Below, piece after piece: positions 21,150 to 31,591 of a stretch of 64,000 nt of DNA. Position numbers and translations under genes: made by a program. Each line of letters begins with the position of its first letter. Position 1 is the first letter of the stretch. Below the pieces are notes generated by a model. The model saw only the letters and a program-made list of their open reading frames with translations, did no database searches and was not told the origin of the DNA. This DNA is from Okapia johnstoni (lineage: Eukaryota > Chordata > Mammalia > Artiodactyla > Giraffidae). The DNA lies in the NCBI GenBank assembly GCA_024291935.2, contig CM044317.1, forward strand, positions 58,022,730 through 58,086,729, written 5' to 3'.

Positions 21150-22185
21150 ACCAAAATTTACTATCCTTAGTCCCATTCCTGTAGGAACTTGCTCTTGAAA
21201 TATGACCTGGAGGTAGGAACCTAATAAATTCATTTTTTCAGGAGTTAGTAATGGTTATTCAGCGTGTGGACGTACCTCCTTAGAAATATTTGCATTGCTC
21301 TTAAGAGGTTTACAGTAGTAGGATTTATTTCAGGTCTTTGAACAGAGTAGTAAAGAGGTATTTTGGATGGGACAGTTTCTAAGTCTTTTCCAATCTGCAC
21401 GATATAAATAGCTGTCTCTGTATACTATGTCTTGCACTGATCATTGGAGAAAAACTACATGAATGTTGATCTCCCTCAAGTGTCCCATTCCCCAAAGTCT
21501 GGAGGACTCATCTTTTTAAAATACGAAAACTAGAAATGTCAGATCCTTGAAGTCACAAAAGCAGTAAACATCTTCAAAGAGATTAAAAATAATCATGACA
21601 TATTGTAAAGAATCTTTAAATAGAAGTAAGGTAATCTGAGGCCCAGGTCTACCCCTCACAAGTTATGTCAACTTGGTTAACTCAGGCTTCTTGAGCATTC
21701 CCCCCTCTCCAATATTTTAAGACTATTTAGTGTGTATGTGCCTGTGTATACATAGATCAAAATTCAAAAGGTATTATGATATTATAGGAAATATATGTTT
21801 GGTCTTTGTGTCCTTCTCCACGTCCTCTTGGCACAGAGATCCTAAAACCCTTGGAATTTTCTGAGTGACAGAGAGTGTCTTTTGTTATTCATTACAAGCC
21901 TCTTTCAACCATAGCCGAGTTTGTGCTCATTAGGTGAATCTTCATGGACCTCTGGATAGCTTCAGGATCAGGAGTGGCCTCCAAAAAGACGAAGCCTTAA
22001 TTAGAGGGTTGGAACTTCACTCCCACCCCACCCCCCTCAGCCTCTGTGGAAGGCTGCGGAGATGGAGTTCAGTCACCAATGGCCAGTGATTTGATCAATC
22101 ATACCCTTGCAATGAAATCACCATAAAAATCCCTAAACAGGGCTTGGAGAGCTTCCAGGTTGGTGAACACATCCACGTGCTGGGA
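21150..22185. other. Intergenic, no recognised gene
   Basis: Unique-looking sequence. No repeat family or exon that I can name. Confidence 0.4.
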
Positions 22186-22186
22186 G

Positions 22187-22395
22187 GATGTGCTGTGTGC
22201 TCAGTTGTGTCTGACTCTTTGGGATCCCATGGACTGTAGCCCACCAGGCTCCCTGTCCGTAGAATTTTTCAGGCAAGAATACTGGAGTGAGTTGCCATTT
22301 CCTCCTCCAGAGGATCTTCCCAATTCATGGATTGAGACCATGTGTCCTGCGTCACCTGCGTTGCAGGAGGGTTCTATACCACTGAGCCACCTAGC
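22187..22395 (-). mobile_element. Bov-tA SINE (left member of an inverted pair)
   Basis: Antisense Bov-tA, from the TGTGCTCAGTTGTGTCTGAC 3' end to the GAGCCACC 5' end. It stands back-to-back with the sense copy at 22415. Confidence 0.9.
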
Positions 22396-22414
22396 ATCCG
22401 GAGCTTTCCAGCTG

Positions 22415-22640
22415 GCTTCCCAGGTGGCACTAGTGGTAAAGAACCTGCCTGCCACTGCAGGAGATGTAAGAACGGTGAGTTCGATCCCTGGGTCAGGAAG
22501 ATGTCCTGGAGGAGAGCATGCCAACCCACTCCAGTACCCTTGCCTGGAGAATCCCATGAATAGAGGAGCCTGGCAGGCTACAGTCTGTACAGTCACAAAG
22601 AGTTGGATATGACTGAAGTGACTAAGCACGCACACAAGCA
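22415..22640 (+). mobile_element. Bov-tA SINE (right member of an inverted pair)
   Basis: Sense Bov-tA with a recognisable pol III box B (GAGTTCGATCC) and a GCACGCACACAAGCAC tail. It begins about 20 bp after the antisense copy ends. Confidence 0.9.
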
Positions 22641-23115
22641 CCTAGCACCCCAGCTCCATGGGGACAGATGCTTTTGCACTCAGGACCTTTCTGGACCTCG
22701 CCTGTGTGCCTCTTCATTTGGCTGTTCATTTGTATCTTTTATACTAAGCTAGTATATGTTTTCTTGAGTTCTGTGAGCCATTTTAGCTAATTATTGTACC
22801 CAAGGAGGGGGTCATGGGAACCTCCAGTTTATAGCTGGTTGGCCGGAAGTACTAGTGGCCCGGGACTTGTGATTGGCATCCGAAGTTGGGGCAGCTTTAT
22901 GGAACTGAACCCTTGAATTTGTGGGATCTGATGCTAACTCCAGGTAAATATTAATAGTATCAGAACTGAATGGAATTGTTGGACACCCAGTTGGTGTTGG
23001 AGAATTACAGAGGTATAAAGAACAAACAGTGAAAAATCACCTTTATAGTCCTATTCTGTAGTTCTTGTTTCCCTCCTTGGGCCCAGAGACAACTATTATC
23101 AATTACTTAACTGTA

Positions 23116-23485
23116 ATTATTATCAAATGCTGAATTGTATCCCCCCAAATTCATATGTTGAAGCCTTAATTACCTCCATCTCAATGTAACAGTATTTACA
23201 GATAGAGCCCTTGGGAGATAATTAGGTTTCGATGAGATCAGGAAAGTAGAGCCCCCCATATTGGGATTAGTGCCCTTATAAGAAGACACACCCAGAGAGC
23301 TTACCTTCTCTCAGCCTTGTGAGCATGCAGGGAGAAGAGAGCCATCTATAGCCAGGAAGAGAGTCCCACCAGAACCTGAACAGATACCCTGATCTCCACA
23401 CTTTCAGCCTCCAGAACAGTGAGAAAGTTCATTTCTCTTATTTAAGCCATCTAGGCTATGGCATCTAGTCTAGTCATAAGAATCC
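23116..23485 (+). mobile_element. MaLR-type LTR (MLT1/MST-like)
   Basis: Sense LTR text: GAATTGTATCCCCCCAAATT near the 5' end, CCCTTATAAGAAGACACACC in the middle and TTCAGCCTCCAGAACAGTGA near the 3' end. This is an ancient ERVL-MaLR solo LTR; no internal retroviral genes are seen beside it. Confidence 0.75.
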
Positions 23486-23519
23486 ACTCAGAAATATTTT
23501 ATGTGTAAACAATCAACAA

Positions 23520-26110
23520 TAAATATATTTCTATTTCCTTATTTTTTTCACACAGATGATTCTGTACCTTGCCATACTCTATCTTGAAGAATAATCCAAG
23601 TCACTACATCTCTTTTTTTTTCAATAGTTGCTTGACATTTTTTTCCGTTATATGACTATACCATAGTTCATTGAACCAAACTTCTATTGCTGAACACTTA
23701 GATGGTTTCCTATCTTTCATAATTACAAATTATGCTGCAGTGAATCATTTGCACATATGAGAGCTATTTGTTGGCTAAATTCCTAGGAATGATTACCAGG
23801 TGGAAGTACATTCATATCTGTAGTCTTGATGGACATTGCCAGATTGCCCTTCATAGTCATTGTACCAGTTTGCATCCATTCAGCATGCGTAATAAGGCTT
23901 ATTTTCCGTGGCCTGCATTTACACGGTATGTTAGCAGATTCATGAGACTGGCCAAGTTGACCTATAAAATTTTAGTTATTTACAGATTTTCTTCTCTTTT
24001 TGAATTTTCTCATGTGTGAAATTGAGTATCTTTTCATATATTTAAGAATCTTCTACGTTTTCCTTCAACAATTCATTCTTTTTTAGGTATTTTAGGTTTC
24101 TTATTGTTTTGTAGGAGCTCTTTATTACAACAGGAAAATAAAACCTTTATGTGTGATAAGAATTGCAAACCCTGCCTCCCCCCACCTGGTTGATTTGTGT
24201 TTTGACTTATGGTGAGTTTTGTTATACTGAACTTTTTGATTTTTATACAGTCCAATTTATCAAACGTTTTTTCAAGCCGTTCTAGGTTTCATATCATACT
24301 TAGAAAATTCCCCTACTCCAAGATGAAAATATCTCCATACTTTTTTCTACTTCTCTTTACTTCTTATATTTAAGTCTTTGACACACCTGAATTTTATTTG
24401 GTGTAAGATATGAAGTATGGATCCAACTTAGCGTATTTCCAGAGAGTTACTGAATTTATCCCAATGCCATTGGCTGAATAATTTATTTTTTTCTCCTCTT
24501 ATTTGAACTGCACCTTTATCCTATACCAGAACAATAGTAAATGTCATGTGCAAAGCAGTACATGAGCTGTGAGGTCGATTCTGGGACTTTAGACTGTTCC
24601 ACTGAGCTGCCTATCATCTGCCAACATTGCACTGTGTAAATTGCTATTACTTTATAATATTTTAATAACAGGGTTGGTTTTCCTCTTCTTTTTTACAATT
24701 ATCTTGACTCTTCTTTTCCATTTATTTTTCATATTAACTTGAGAAGCATCTTAATTGGTCTCGAAAAAATTCCTTAAAAGTATTTTTACTGAGATTGCTA
24801 CAAAGTAAGGAAAGTTGACATGACCCCAGTGTTGATCTTTTTTTACTCAAAAGCAGAACATGCCTTTTCATTTGTCCACATTCTCTTTTGTATCCCTCAG
24901 TGGTGTGTTAAGTTTTTCTTTAATTAGAAAGAAAAAAAATTTTTCTTTTAATTTACTTTTTCAGTTACAATACAAATAAAGTCTCCTGTTATATCCTCTA
25001 ATTGATTATTATTATTTAAAAGGCTGTTTATTTCTGTTGGGTGTTTTCGTTCTTGTTTTTTACCAAACCAAATTACTTCCCATATTGTTTGACATCATTT
25101 TTCACGTGACTTTCTTAAACTTTCTTGGTATAAAATTACCTCATCTGCAGGTAGTGAATGTTAGCTCTTCTATTTAAAAATAGATATACCTCTAGTTTCT
25201 CTCTTTTATCTAACTGAATTCGTACCTGAAAAATAATGTTAAATAATTGCAGTGTCACTAGACATCCTTGCTTTGTTTCTGATATTAATGGAAATGTGTA
25301 TTGTTTCTCTATTAAGCTCGCTACTGGCTTTTAGACTGAGATAGATATGTTAAGCCATTTTAAGAAAGTGTCCACCTATTGCTAGTTTATGGTATCTTTT
25401 AAAATTTTTATTTATTTTTGGTTGCACTGGGTCTTCATTGCTGCTCTCAGGCTTTCTCTAGTTGTGGCAAGCAGGGACTACTCTTTGTTGCAGTGCATGT
25501 ACTTCTCACTGTGGCAGCTTCTCGTTGTAGAGCACAGGCTCTAGGCACGCAGACTTCAGTAGTTGCAGCATTAGGGCTCAGTAGTTGTGGCACATGGGCT
25601 TAGTTGCCCCGTGGGATGTGGAATCTTCCCTGACCAGGGATGGAATCTTGTGTCCCCTGCCTTGGCAGGTGGATTCTTATCCACTGTACCACCAGGGAAG
25701 TCCTAGTTTACTCTATCTTTATCAAGAACGGATATTGAATTTTCTCAAATGCCTTCTCAGTACCTATTGAAAAGATAATATTAATTTTCTCCTTTCGTAA
25801 CAATAGATTCCCAAATATTAAATAATCTTTGCACTCCTGGAATTCTTAAATGTTAATGTTATTATTCTTTTAATGTGCTACTGAAATATGTTTGCTAATA
25901 CTCCTTTGTATTGTTGTATTGATATTCATAAGTGAGATTGATCTGTAGTTTCCTTGTGCAGTAATTGTTGCATATTTTTATCAATGTTAGCTTAATTTAA
26001 ATAATTTGGATACTTTATTTCCTTTCTATAGTCTGGAACAGTTTAAATAGCATTAGATTCATCTGAAAGAGTCATCTGAATCTTTCATAAAATTCCTCTC
26101 TCTTTGCTTT
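23520..26110 (-). mobile_element. Old L1 (antisense) interrupted by a CHR SINE
   Basis: Antisense L1M-type 3' region and ORF2: GATGGTTTCCTATCTTTCAT, then ATTATGCTGCAGTGAATCAT, then ORF2-derived text through 25.1-26.1 kb. It is extensively diverged, and boundaries are approximate. Confidence 0.7.
25390..25702 (-). mobile_element. CHR-type SINE, long variant
   Basis: Antisense: an AT-rich tail at 25395-25420, TTGTGGCACATGGGCTTAGT in the body and ACCACCAGGGAAGTCC at the right. CTAGTTTA flanks it at 25382-25389 and 25703-25710. Confidence 0.85.
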
Positions 26111-26194
26111 AATTCCTTGCTTTATCAGCTTTTTCAGTTAATTAACCATTTCTTGGTCATAATTGCCTCAGATAAAAAAATGCTTTTATTATTT

Positions 26195-26400
26195 ATAAAT
26201 TTTATAAATATACATTAATCTCATAAACACAAGGATATTAAAATTAAAATGAGGAAATAACCATAGAAATGTACAATTGTCTATAGGCAAAATTTTTCAA
26301 TATAGTGTTACTTATAGAGGCAAAAGAGGAAGCAACCTAAAGGCTAAATGTTCACAGGGAACTAGCTAAATTATGGTGTTTTCTGTATAATAAAATACTT
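26195..26400 (+). mobile_element. Old L1 3' UTR, left half
   Basis: Sense L1M-type 3' UTR wording (GGAAGCAACCTAAAGGCTAA, ATAATAAAATACTTTGCAGC). It appears to resume at about 28490 after the later L1. Confidence 0.6.
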
Positions 26401-26477
26401 TGCAGCTAGTTGATTTACAATATTAGTTTCAGATGTACAGCATAGTGATACAGTAGGGGTCTTTTGCAGATTATATT

Positions 26478-26990
26478 CTAGGTGGTGCTAGTGGTAAAGA
26501 GGAGAAGGCAATGGCAACCCACTCCAGTACTCTTGCCTGGAAAATCCCATGGATGGAGGAGCCTGGTAGGCTGCAGTCCATGGGGTCGCTAAGAGTCGAA
26601 CACGACTGAGCAACTTCACTTTCACTTTTCACTTTCATGCATTGGAGAAGGAAATAGCAACCCACTCCAGTGTTCTTGCCTGGAGAATCCCAGGGATGGG
26701 GGAGCATGGTGGGCTGCCATCTATGGGGTCACACAGAGTCGGACACGACTGAAGCGACTTAGCAGCAGCAGCAGCAGCAGCGGTAAAGAAGCCACTTGCC
26801 AGTGCAGGAGACCTAAGAGATGCCGGTTCAATCCCTAGGTCAGAAAGATCCCCTGGAGGAGGAAATGGCAACCCACTCCAGTACTCTTGCCTGGAAAATC
26901 CCATGGATGGAGGAGCCTGGCGGGCTAAAATCCATAGGGTTGCAAAGAGTTGGACATGACTGAAGCGACTTACCATGCACACACATAGGT
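26478..26990 (+). mobile_element. Bov-tA SINE split by a Bov-A2 insertion
   Basis: The outer Bov-tA begins with a shortened 5' end (GGTGGTGCTAGTGGTAAAGA) and resumes at 26782 (GGTAAAGAAGCCACTTGCC), ending at the ATGCACACACATAG tail. The tRNA-derived part is cut in two by Bov-A2. Confidence 0.88.
26501..26781 (+). mobile_element. Bov-A2 SINE with (AGC)n tail
   Basis: Two Bov-A monomers in tandem (26501-26640 and 26641-26760) joined by TTCACTTTCACTTTTCACTT, then a run of about seven AGC units at 26759-26780. GGTAAAGA is duplicated at 26493-26500 and 26782-26789. The dimeric form and AGC microsatellite are diagnostic of Bov-A2. Confidence 0.95.
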
Positions 26991-28489
26991 TATTACAAGA
27001 TATTGAATATAATTCTCTGTGCTATACAGTAAATCCTTATTGCTTATCTATTTTCTGTATACTAGTTTGTATCTGTTAACCCCATGCTCCTAATTTCTCC
27101 CTCCCCCCACCTTTGGCAACCATAAGTTTATTTTCCGCACCTGTGAGTCTGTTTCTGTTTTGTATGTAGATTCATTTGTATTATTTTTATATGCTGCATA
27201 TAAGTGATATCTTATGATATTTGTCTTTCTCTGACTTCCTTCACTTTGTATGATAATATCTAGGTCCATACATGTTGCTGCAAATGGCAATATTTCATTA
27301 TTTTTTATGGCTGAGTAATATTCCACTGTATATGAATACTGCCTTTATTAAGCCTCTTGTCTATTGATAGGCACTTAGGTTGTTTCCGTGTCCTGGCTAT
27401 TGTGAACATTGGGGTGCATGTATCTTTTTGAATTAGTGTTTTTGTTCTTCCCAGATATATACCCAGGAGTGTAATTGCCAGATCATATGGTAGCTCTATT
27501 TTTATATTTTTAAGGAACCTCCATGTTGTTTTCCATAGTGACTCTACCAATCTACATCCCTACCAACAGTATAGGAGGCCTTCCTTTTCTCTGCACCCTC
27601 TCCAGCATTTATTATTTGTAGACTTTTTGATGATGGCTATTCTGACAGAAGTGAGGTGATAATTCATTATGGTTTTGATTTGCATTTCTCTAATAATTAG
27701 TGATGTTGAATACCTTTTCATGTGCCTGTTGACCATCTGTATGTTTTCTTTGGAGAAATGTCTATTTAAGTCTTCTGCCCATTTTTTGATAGAGTTGTTT
27801 GTTTTTGTTGTTGAGTTGTATGAGCTGTTTGTATATTTTGGTCCTTAATCTCTTGTTGGTCTCATCATTTGTAAATATTTTCTCCCATTCTGTAGGTTGT
27901 CTTTTCATTTTGTTTATGGTTTCCTTTGCTGTATAAAAGCTTGTAAGTTTGATTAGGTCCTATTTGTTTATTTTTCTTTTATCTCTTTTGCCTTGGGAAA
28001 CTGATCAAGGAAAATGTTGCTATGGTTATGTCTGAGAATGTTCTATGTTCTCTTTTAGGATTTTTATGGTGTCATGTCTTATATTTAAGTTTTTAAGCCA
28101 TTTTATGTTTAGTTTTGTATATGATGTGAGGAAGTGTTCTAATTTCATTGATTTACATGAAGTTTTTCAGATTTTCCACTTGTTGAAGAGATTGTCTTTT
28201 CTCCATTATATATTCTTGCATCCTTTGTTGTAGATTAATTGACCATAGGTTCATGGATTTATTTCTGGGCTCCCTGTTCTGTTCCATTGATCTATATTTC
28301 TGTTTTTGTGCCAATACCATGCTGTTTTGGTTACTGTAGCCTTGTAGTATAGTCTGAAGATCAGCTTTGTTCTTTTTTCTCAGGATAAGACTCTCTTTTT
28401 CATATGTTCCTGATTGTCTGACTCTTTTACACTAGGAAATAATTACTTATATATTATATATCAATACTATATAATATTAGTATATCACC

Positions 28490-28655
28490 TTAAAATTAAA
28501 ATGATGATGTAATTATGTATTTATTAACATGGAAAGATGTTCACAGTAGATGATGATGCATGTTTCAGAGCAATACGATCACATTTTTGTAATCTGTGTT
28601 TCTAAAGTTGTGGATTTGGAAGTGGTTTTCTCAGGCTAATTTTGGATGTTTTCAA
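28490..28655 (+). mobile_element. Old L1 3' UTR, right half
   Basis: Sense L1 3' UTR wording (ATTAACATGGAAAGATGTTC, GATCACATTTTTGTAATCTG) continues where 26400 left off. Confidence 0.55.
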
Positions 28656-28659
28656 CTTT

Positions 28660-29110
28660 TTGTTTACATTTATTTTTCCAATTTTTCTAGGGTACTTAGG
28701 GATTATTTAGGTGAATGACTGAGAAGATAAATAGATGGAAGAAAAACCATATTAGGGGATCAAACAAGAATCTTTTTATAATTAACTGGATGGAAGGTCA
28801 GGAATGCTACCTGGCTCCAGTCCACTAAAATTAGAAATCTCCCAGTATAAACCACTGGTGAAAACAAAGTATTGTCTAGTCCCCATCCATACTTCAGGCA
28901 AGTGAGTGGAAATTGTGCATCTGCCATCTGGCTGGGCTGCCTAGTACTACAGCTTTCCCTCTGGCCTGGGTTGGTGGGAGGCACAGTGCAGGGAGAGAGG
29001 AGGTGTTCTTATAGAGACAAGAATATGTAGACCTCATTCTACTTAATGGCCAGAGACCTTAAATTTTCTCTACCCTTCACAGGAAGGGTCAACTAAATGG
29101 GTGATTGCTA
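28660..29110. other. Intergenic, no recognised gene
   Basis: Unique-looking sequence. No feature recognised. Confidence 0.4.
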
Positions 29111-29115
29111 TAAAC

Positions 29116-29278
29116 CATTGGTTCTCTTTTGGTCCCAGACCAGCAGCATCAGCATTACCTAGAAACCTGTGGGATATTCACATTCTTAAGCCCTAAACTA
29201 GCTGAACAATAAGCGTGGGAGTGGGAACCAGCAGTCTGTGTTTAGTAAATCCCCAAGTGGTTCTGAGGCCTTTCAACC
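29116..29278 (+). mobile_element. MER5-type hAT-Charlie MITE
   Basis: TTGGTTCTCTTTTGGTCCCA, GACCAGCAGCATCAGCATTA and CAGCAGTCTGTGTTTAGTAA are MER5A landmarks in order. Confidence 0.8.
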
Positions 29279-29727
29279 ACTTCTAGAAATATTCCCAATC
29301 CAAGATGACTTCTGAGGCAAGGTGTTGTAACTGCTGGGAGGAAAGAAAAGTCTCCTCCTTTCTAAGAAATCTTGGAAAACATTACTTCTTCCCAGAAAAT
29401 TCCCAGAAATGTTTAAAGTCAGAACCTTCACAATATGTTGAAGAAGATTCCTCAGTTTCAGGAAACTATTTCGCATTTAGTCAAAACTTTAACATTTGTC
29501 TGAAAATTTAGAGAGTTGGATCCTAGAATAACAGAGTGTCACAAGTGCTTAGACCTCAGAGATCATTCTGGAACAACACTCTTGTTTTCACCAATGAAGA
29601 TGCTGTGCTGAGAGAGGTGACTTGGCAAATAGGAAAGTACAAAAGATAAAGGCGGGTTTGTTTGCATTTGTCCCCATAGACCCCAAGAAGCCTAAAACTG
29701 TATTATTTAATAATATACCAAAGTGTC

Positions 29728-30096
29728 GCTTTTGAGCTGTGGTGCTGGAGAAGACTCTTGAGAGTCCCTTGGATAGCAAGGAGATACAACCAGTCCATCC
29801 TAAAGGAAATCAGTCCTGAATATTCATTGGAAGGACCAATGCTAAAGCTGAAACTCCAATACTTTGGCCACCTGATGCAAAGAACTGACTCATTTGAAAA
29901 CACCCTAACACTGGGAAAGAATGAAGGTGGGAGGAGAAGGGGACGACAGAGGATGAGATGGTTGGATGGCGTCACCGACTCAATGGACATGAGTTTGAGT
30001 AAACTCCGGGAGTTGGTGATGGGCAGGGAGGCCTGGCGTGCTGCAGTCCATGGGGTCGCAAAGAGTCGGACATGACTGAGTGACTGAACTGAACTA
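29728..30096 (+). mobile_element. BovB LINE 3' fragment
   Basis: The last ~369 bp of BovB, encoding the ORF2 C-terminus from about [11 protein letters not shown] to GVAKSRT (an open frame at 29758-30075). It ends with the TGACTGAACTGAACT tail. AAAGTGTC is duplicated at 29720-29727 and 30097-30104. Confidence 0.93.
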
Positions 30097-30547
30097 AAAG
30101 TGTCACACATAACTGAAAAATGAAGTTCTAGAAGAAGCCACAGAAGCCACAGGATCTTCTCTCCTCAGAGCAATGACAATGATCTCTAGACAAAGCTGGC
30201 CAAATTCATTTTCACAGACTTTCTCACTGAGGATGAATTTCAGTTAATGACGAAACATGAATTCCAAATCTCTCCTGGAAAGGCCAATGTGAACAGTATA
30301 GTTCAAGTATTTCCTTCCTGAGTAATTTCACATGAACTCTTTCCTAAAATGCATTTTTTTTCTAGAGTAACGTCTAAAATAAACATATGCTCTTAAGGAT
30401 GTAGAAAACATTTAACACTTCTTACGTTACTAAGAATCTTACCTCAGGCAAGGTTTCTTACTTTATTTAAAGCTCTGTTTCAACAAATAGATAATAATTA
30501 TTCAAAGTAAGTAAGTCCATGGACAAGGCTTAGGTCATTGTGTTGTG

Positions 30548-30627
30548 CTATAAACATACTGTATGTCTATATAGTTTAACTATAAACATAAGACATACTA
30601 TAAACATAGTATGTCTATATAGTTTAA
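30548..30627. repeat. Duplicated AT-rich unit with hairpin potential
   Basis: A 30-32-bp unit (CTATAAACATA to GTCTATATAGTTTAA) occurs at 30548-30579 and 30598-30627. The 18 bp between and the adjoining ends include AGACATA, complementary to TATGTCT of either unit. Confidence 0.85.
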
Positions 30628-30729
30628 TTCCTCCAGCTTGGACTTTTGTGTTTGTTCAAATAAAAAGAAAGTATAATTACCTTGGAATCAGAGTACTGGA
30701 CAGAAACATTAGCAAGTCATTATGTTTTT

Positions 30730-31290
30730 GTTGTTGTTGAGTCACTCAGTCGTGTCCAACTCTTTGTGACCCCATGGACGGCAGCATGCCAGGCTTCCCT
30801 GTCCTTCACCATCTCCCGGAGCTTGCTCAAACTCATGTCCTTTGAGTCGGTGATGCCATCCAACCATCTTGTCTTCTGTTATCCTCTTCTCCTGCCTTCA
30901 ACCTTTCCCAGCATCAAGGTCTTTTCTAATGTGTCAGCTCTTCGCATCAGGTGACCAAAGTATTGCAGTTTCAGCTTCAGCATCAGTCCTTTCAATGAAT
31001 ATTCAGGATTGATTTCCTCTTGGATTGACAAGTTTGATCTCCTTGAAGTCCAAGGGACTATCAAGAGTCTTTCCCAACACCACAGTTCAAAAGTATCAAT
31101 TCTTTGGCACTCAGATGACAGGATGAAAACCACAATCACAGAAAACTAACCAAACTGATCACATGGATCACAGCCTTGTCTAACTCAAGAAAACTATGAG
31201 CCATGCCTTGTAGGGCCACCCAAGATGGACGGGTCATGGTGGAGAGTTCTGACAAAGCGTGGTCCACTGGAGAAGGGAATGGCAAACCAA
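30730..31290 (-). mobile_element. BovB LINE with 5' inversion
   Basis: From 30730 to about 31113 the sequence is antisense BovB 3' end. From about 31117 to 31290 it is BovB 5' text in sense (ACTGATCACATGGATCACAG, GGTCATGGTGGAGAGTTCTG, GGAGAAGGGAATGGCAAACC). TATGTTTTT flanks the whole at 30721-30729 and 31291-31299, so both halves came in one event. This is the structure left by twin priming during target-primed reverse transcription. The RT domain is missing. Confidence 0.88.
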
Positions 31291-31444
31291 TATGTTTTTA
31301 CATACAGATTACTTCGCTGATCACTGGAGGCACAGTCAGACAAGGTCTTAAAACGTAGTCCCTGCTTTTAAATAGCTTTATTACCAGTAAAAGCATTTAT
31401 CAGACTCATATAGGCAGAACTGAAAGCTAAGAAAGTTGAAAACA

Positions 31445-31579
31445 AGGACTTCCCTGGCGACCCAGTGGTTAAGACTCCACCTTCCACTTCAGGGTGTGCG
31501 GTTCCATCCCTGGTCAGGGAACTAAGATCCCACATGCTGCTCAGCACAGCCAAAAATTTTTTTAAAGAAGAAAAAAAGG
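31445..31579 (+). mobile_element. CHR-type SINE
   Basis: Sense copy GGACTTCCCTGGCGACCCAG to CACAGCCAAAAATTTTTTTA. AAGTTGAAAACA is duplicated perfectly (12 bp) at 31433-31444 and 31580-31591. Confidence 0.93.
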
Positions 31580-31591
31580 AAGTTGAAAACA

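Larger units (their letters stand above)
26402..28425 (-). mobile_element. Ruminant-type L1, antisense, 5'-truncated, containing nested SINEs
   Basis: The 3' UTR starts at the left (GTTGATTTACAATATTAGTT) and ORF2 continues rightwards. C-terminal ORF2 text is readable in pieces at 27550-27305 ([16 protein letters not shown]) and 27326-27090 (MEYYSAIKNNE). A Bov-tA/Bov-A2 nest interrupts it at 26478-26990. Stops and indels make it inactive. Confidence 0.85.

Noticed and set aside
26759..26781. (AGC)n as an independent microsatellite or coding Gln/Ser repeat
   Set aside because: It is the normal 3' tail of Bov-A2 and lies inside its target duplications.
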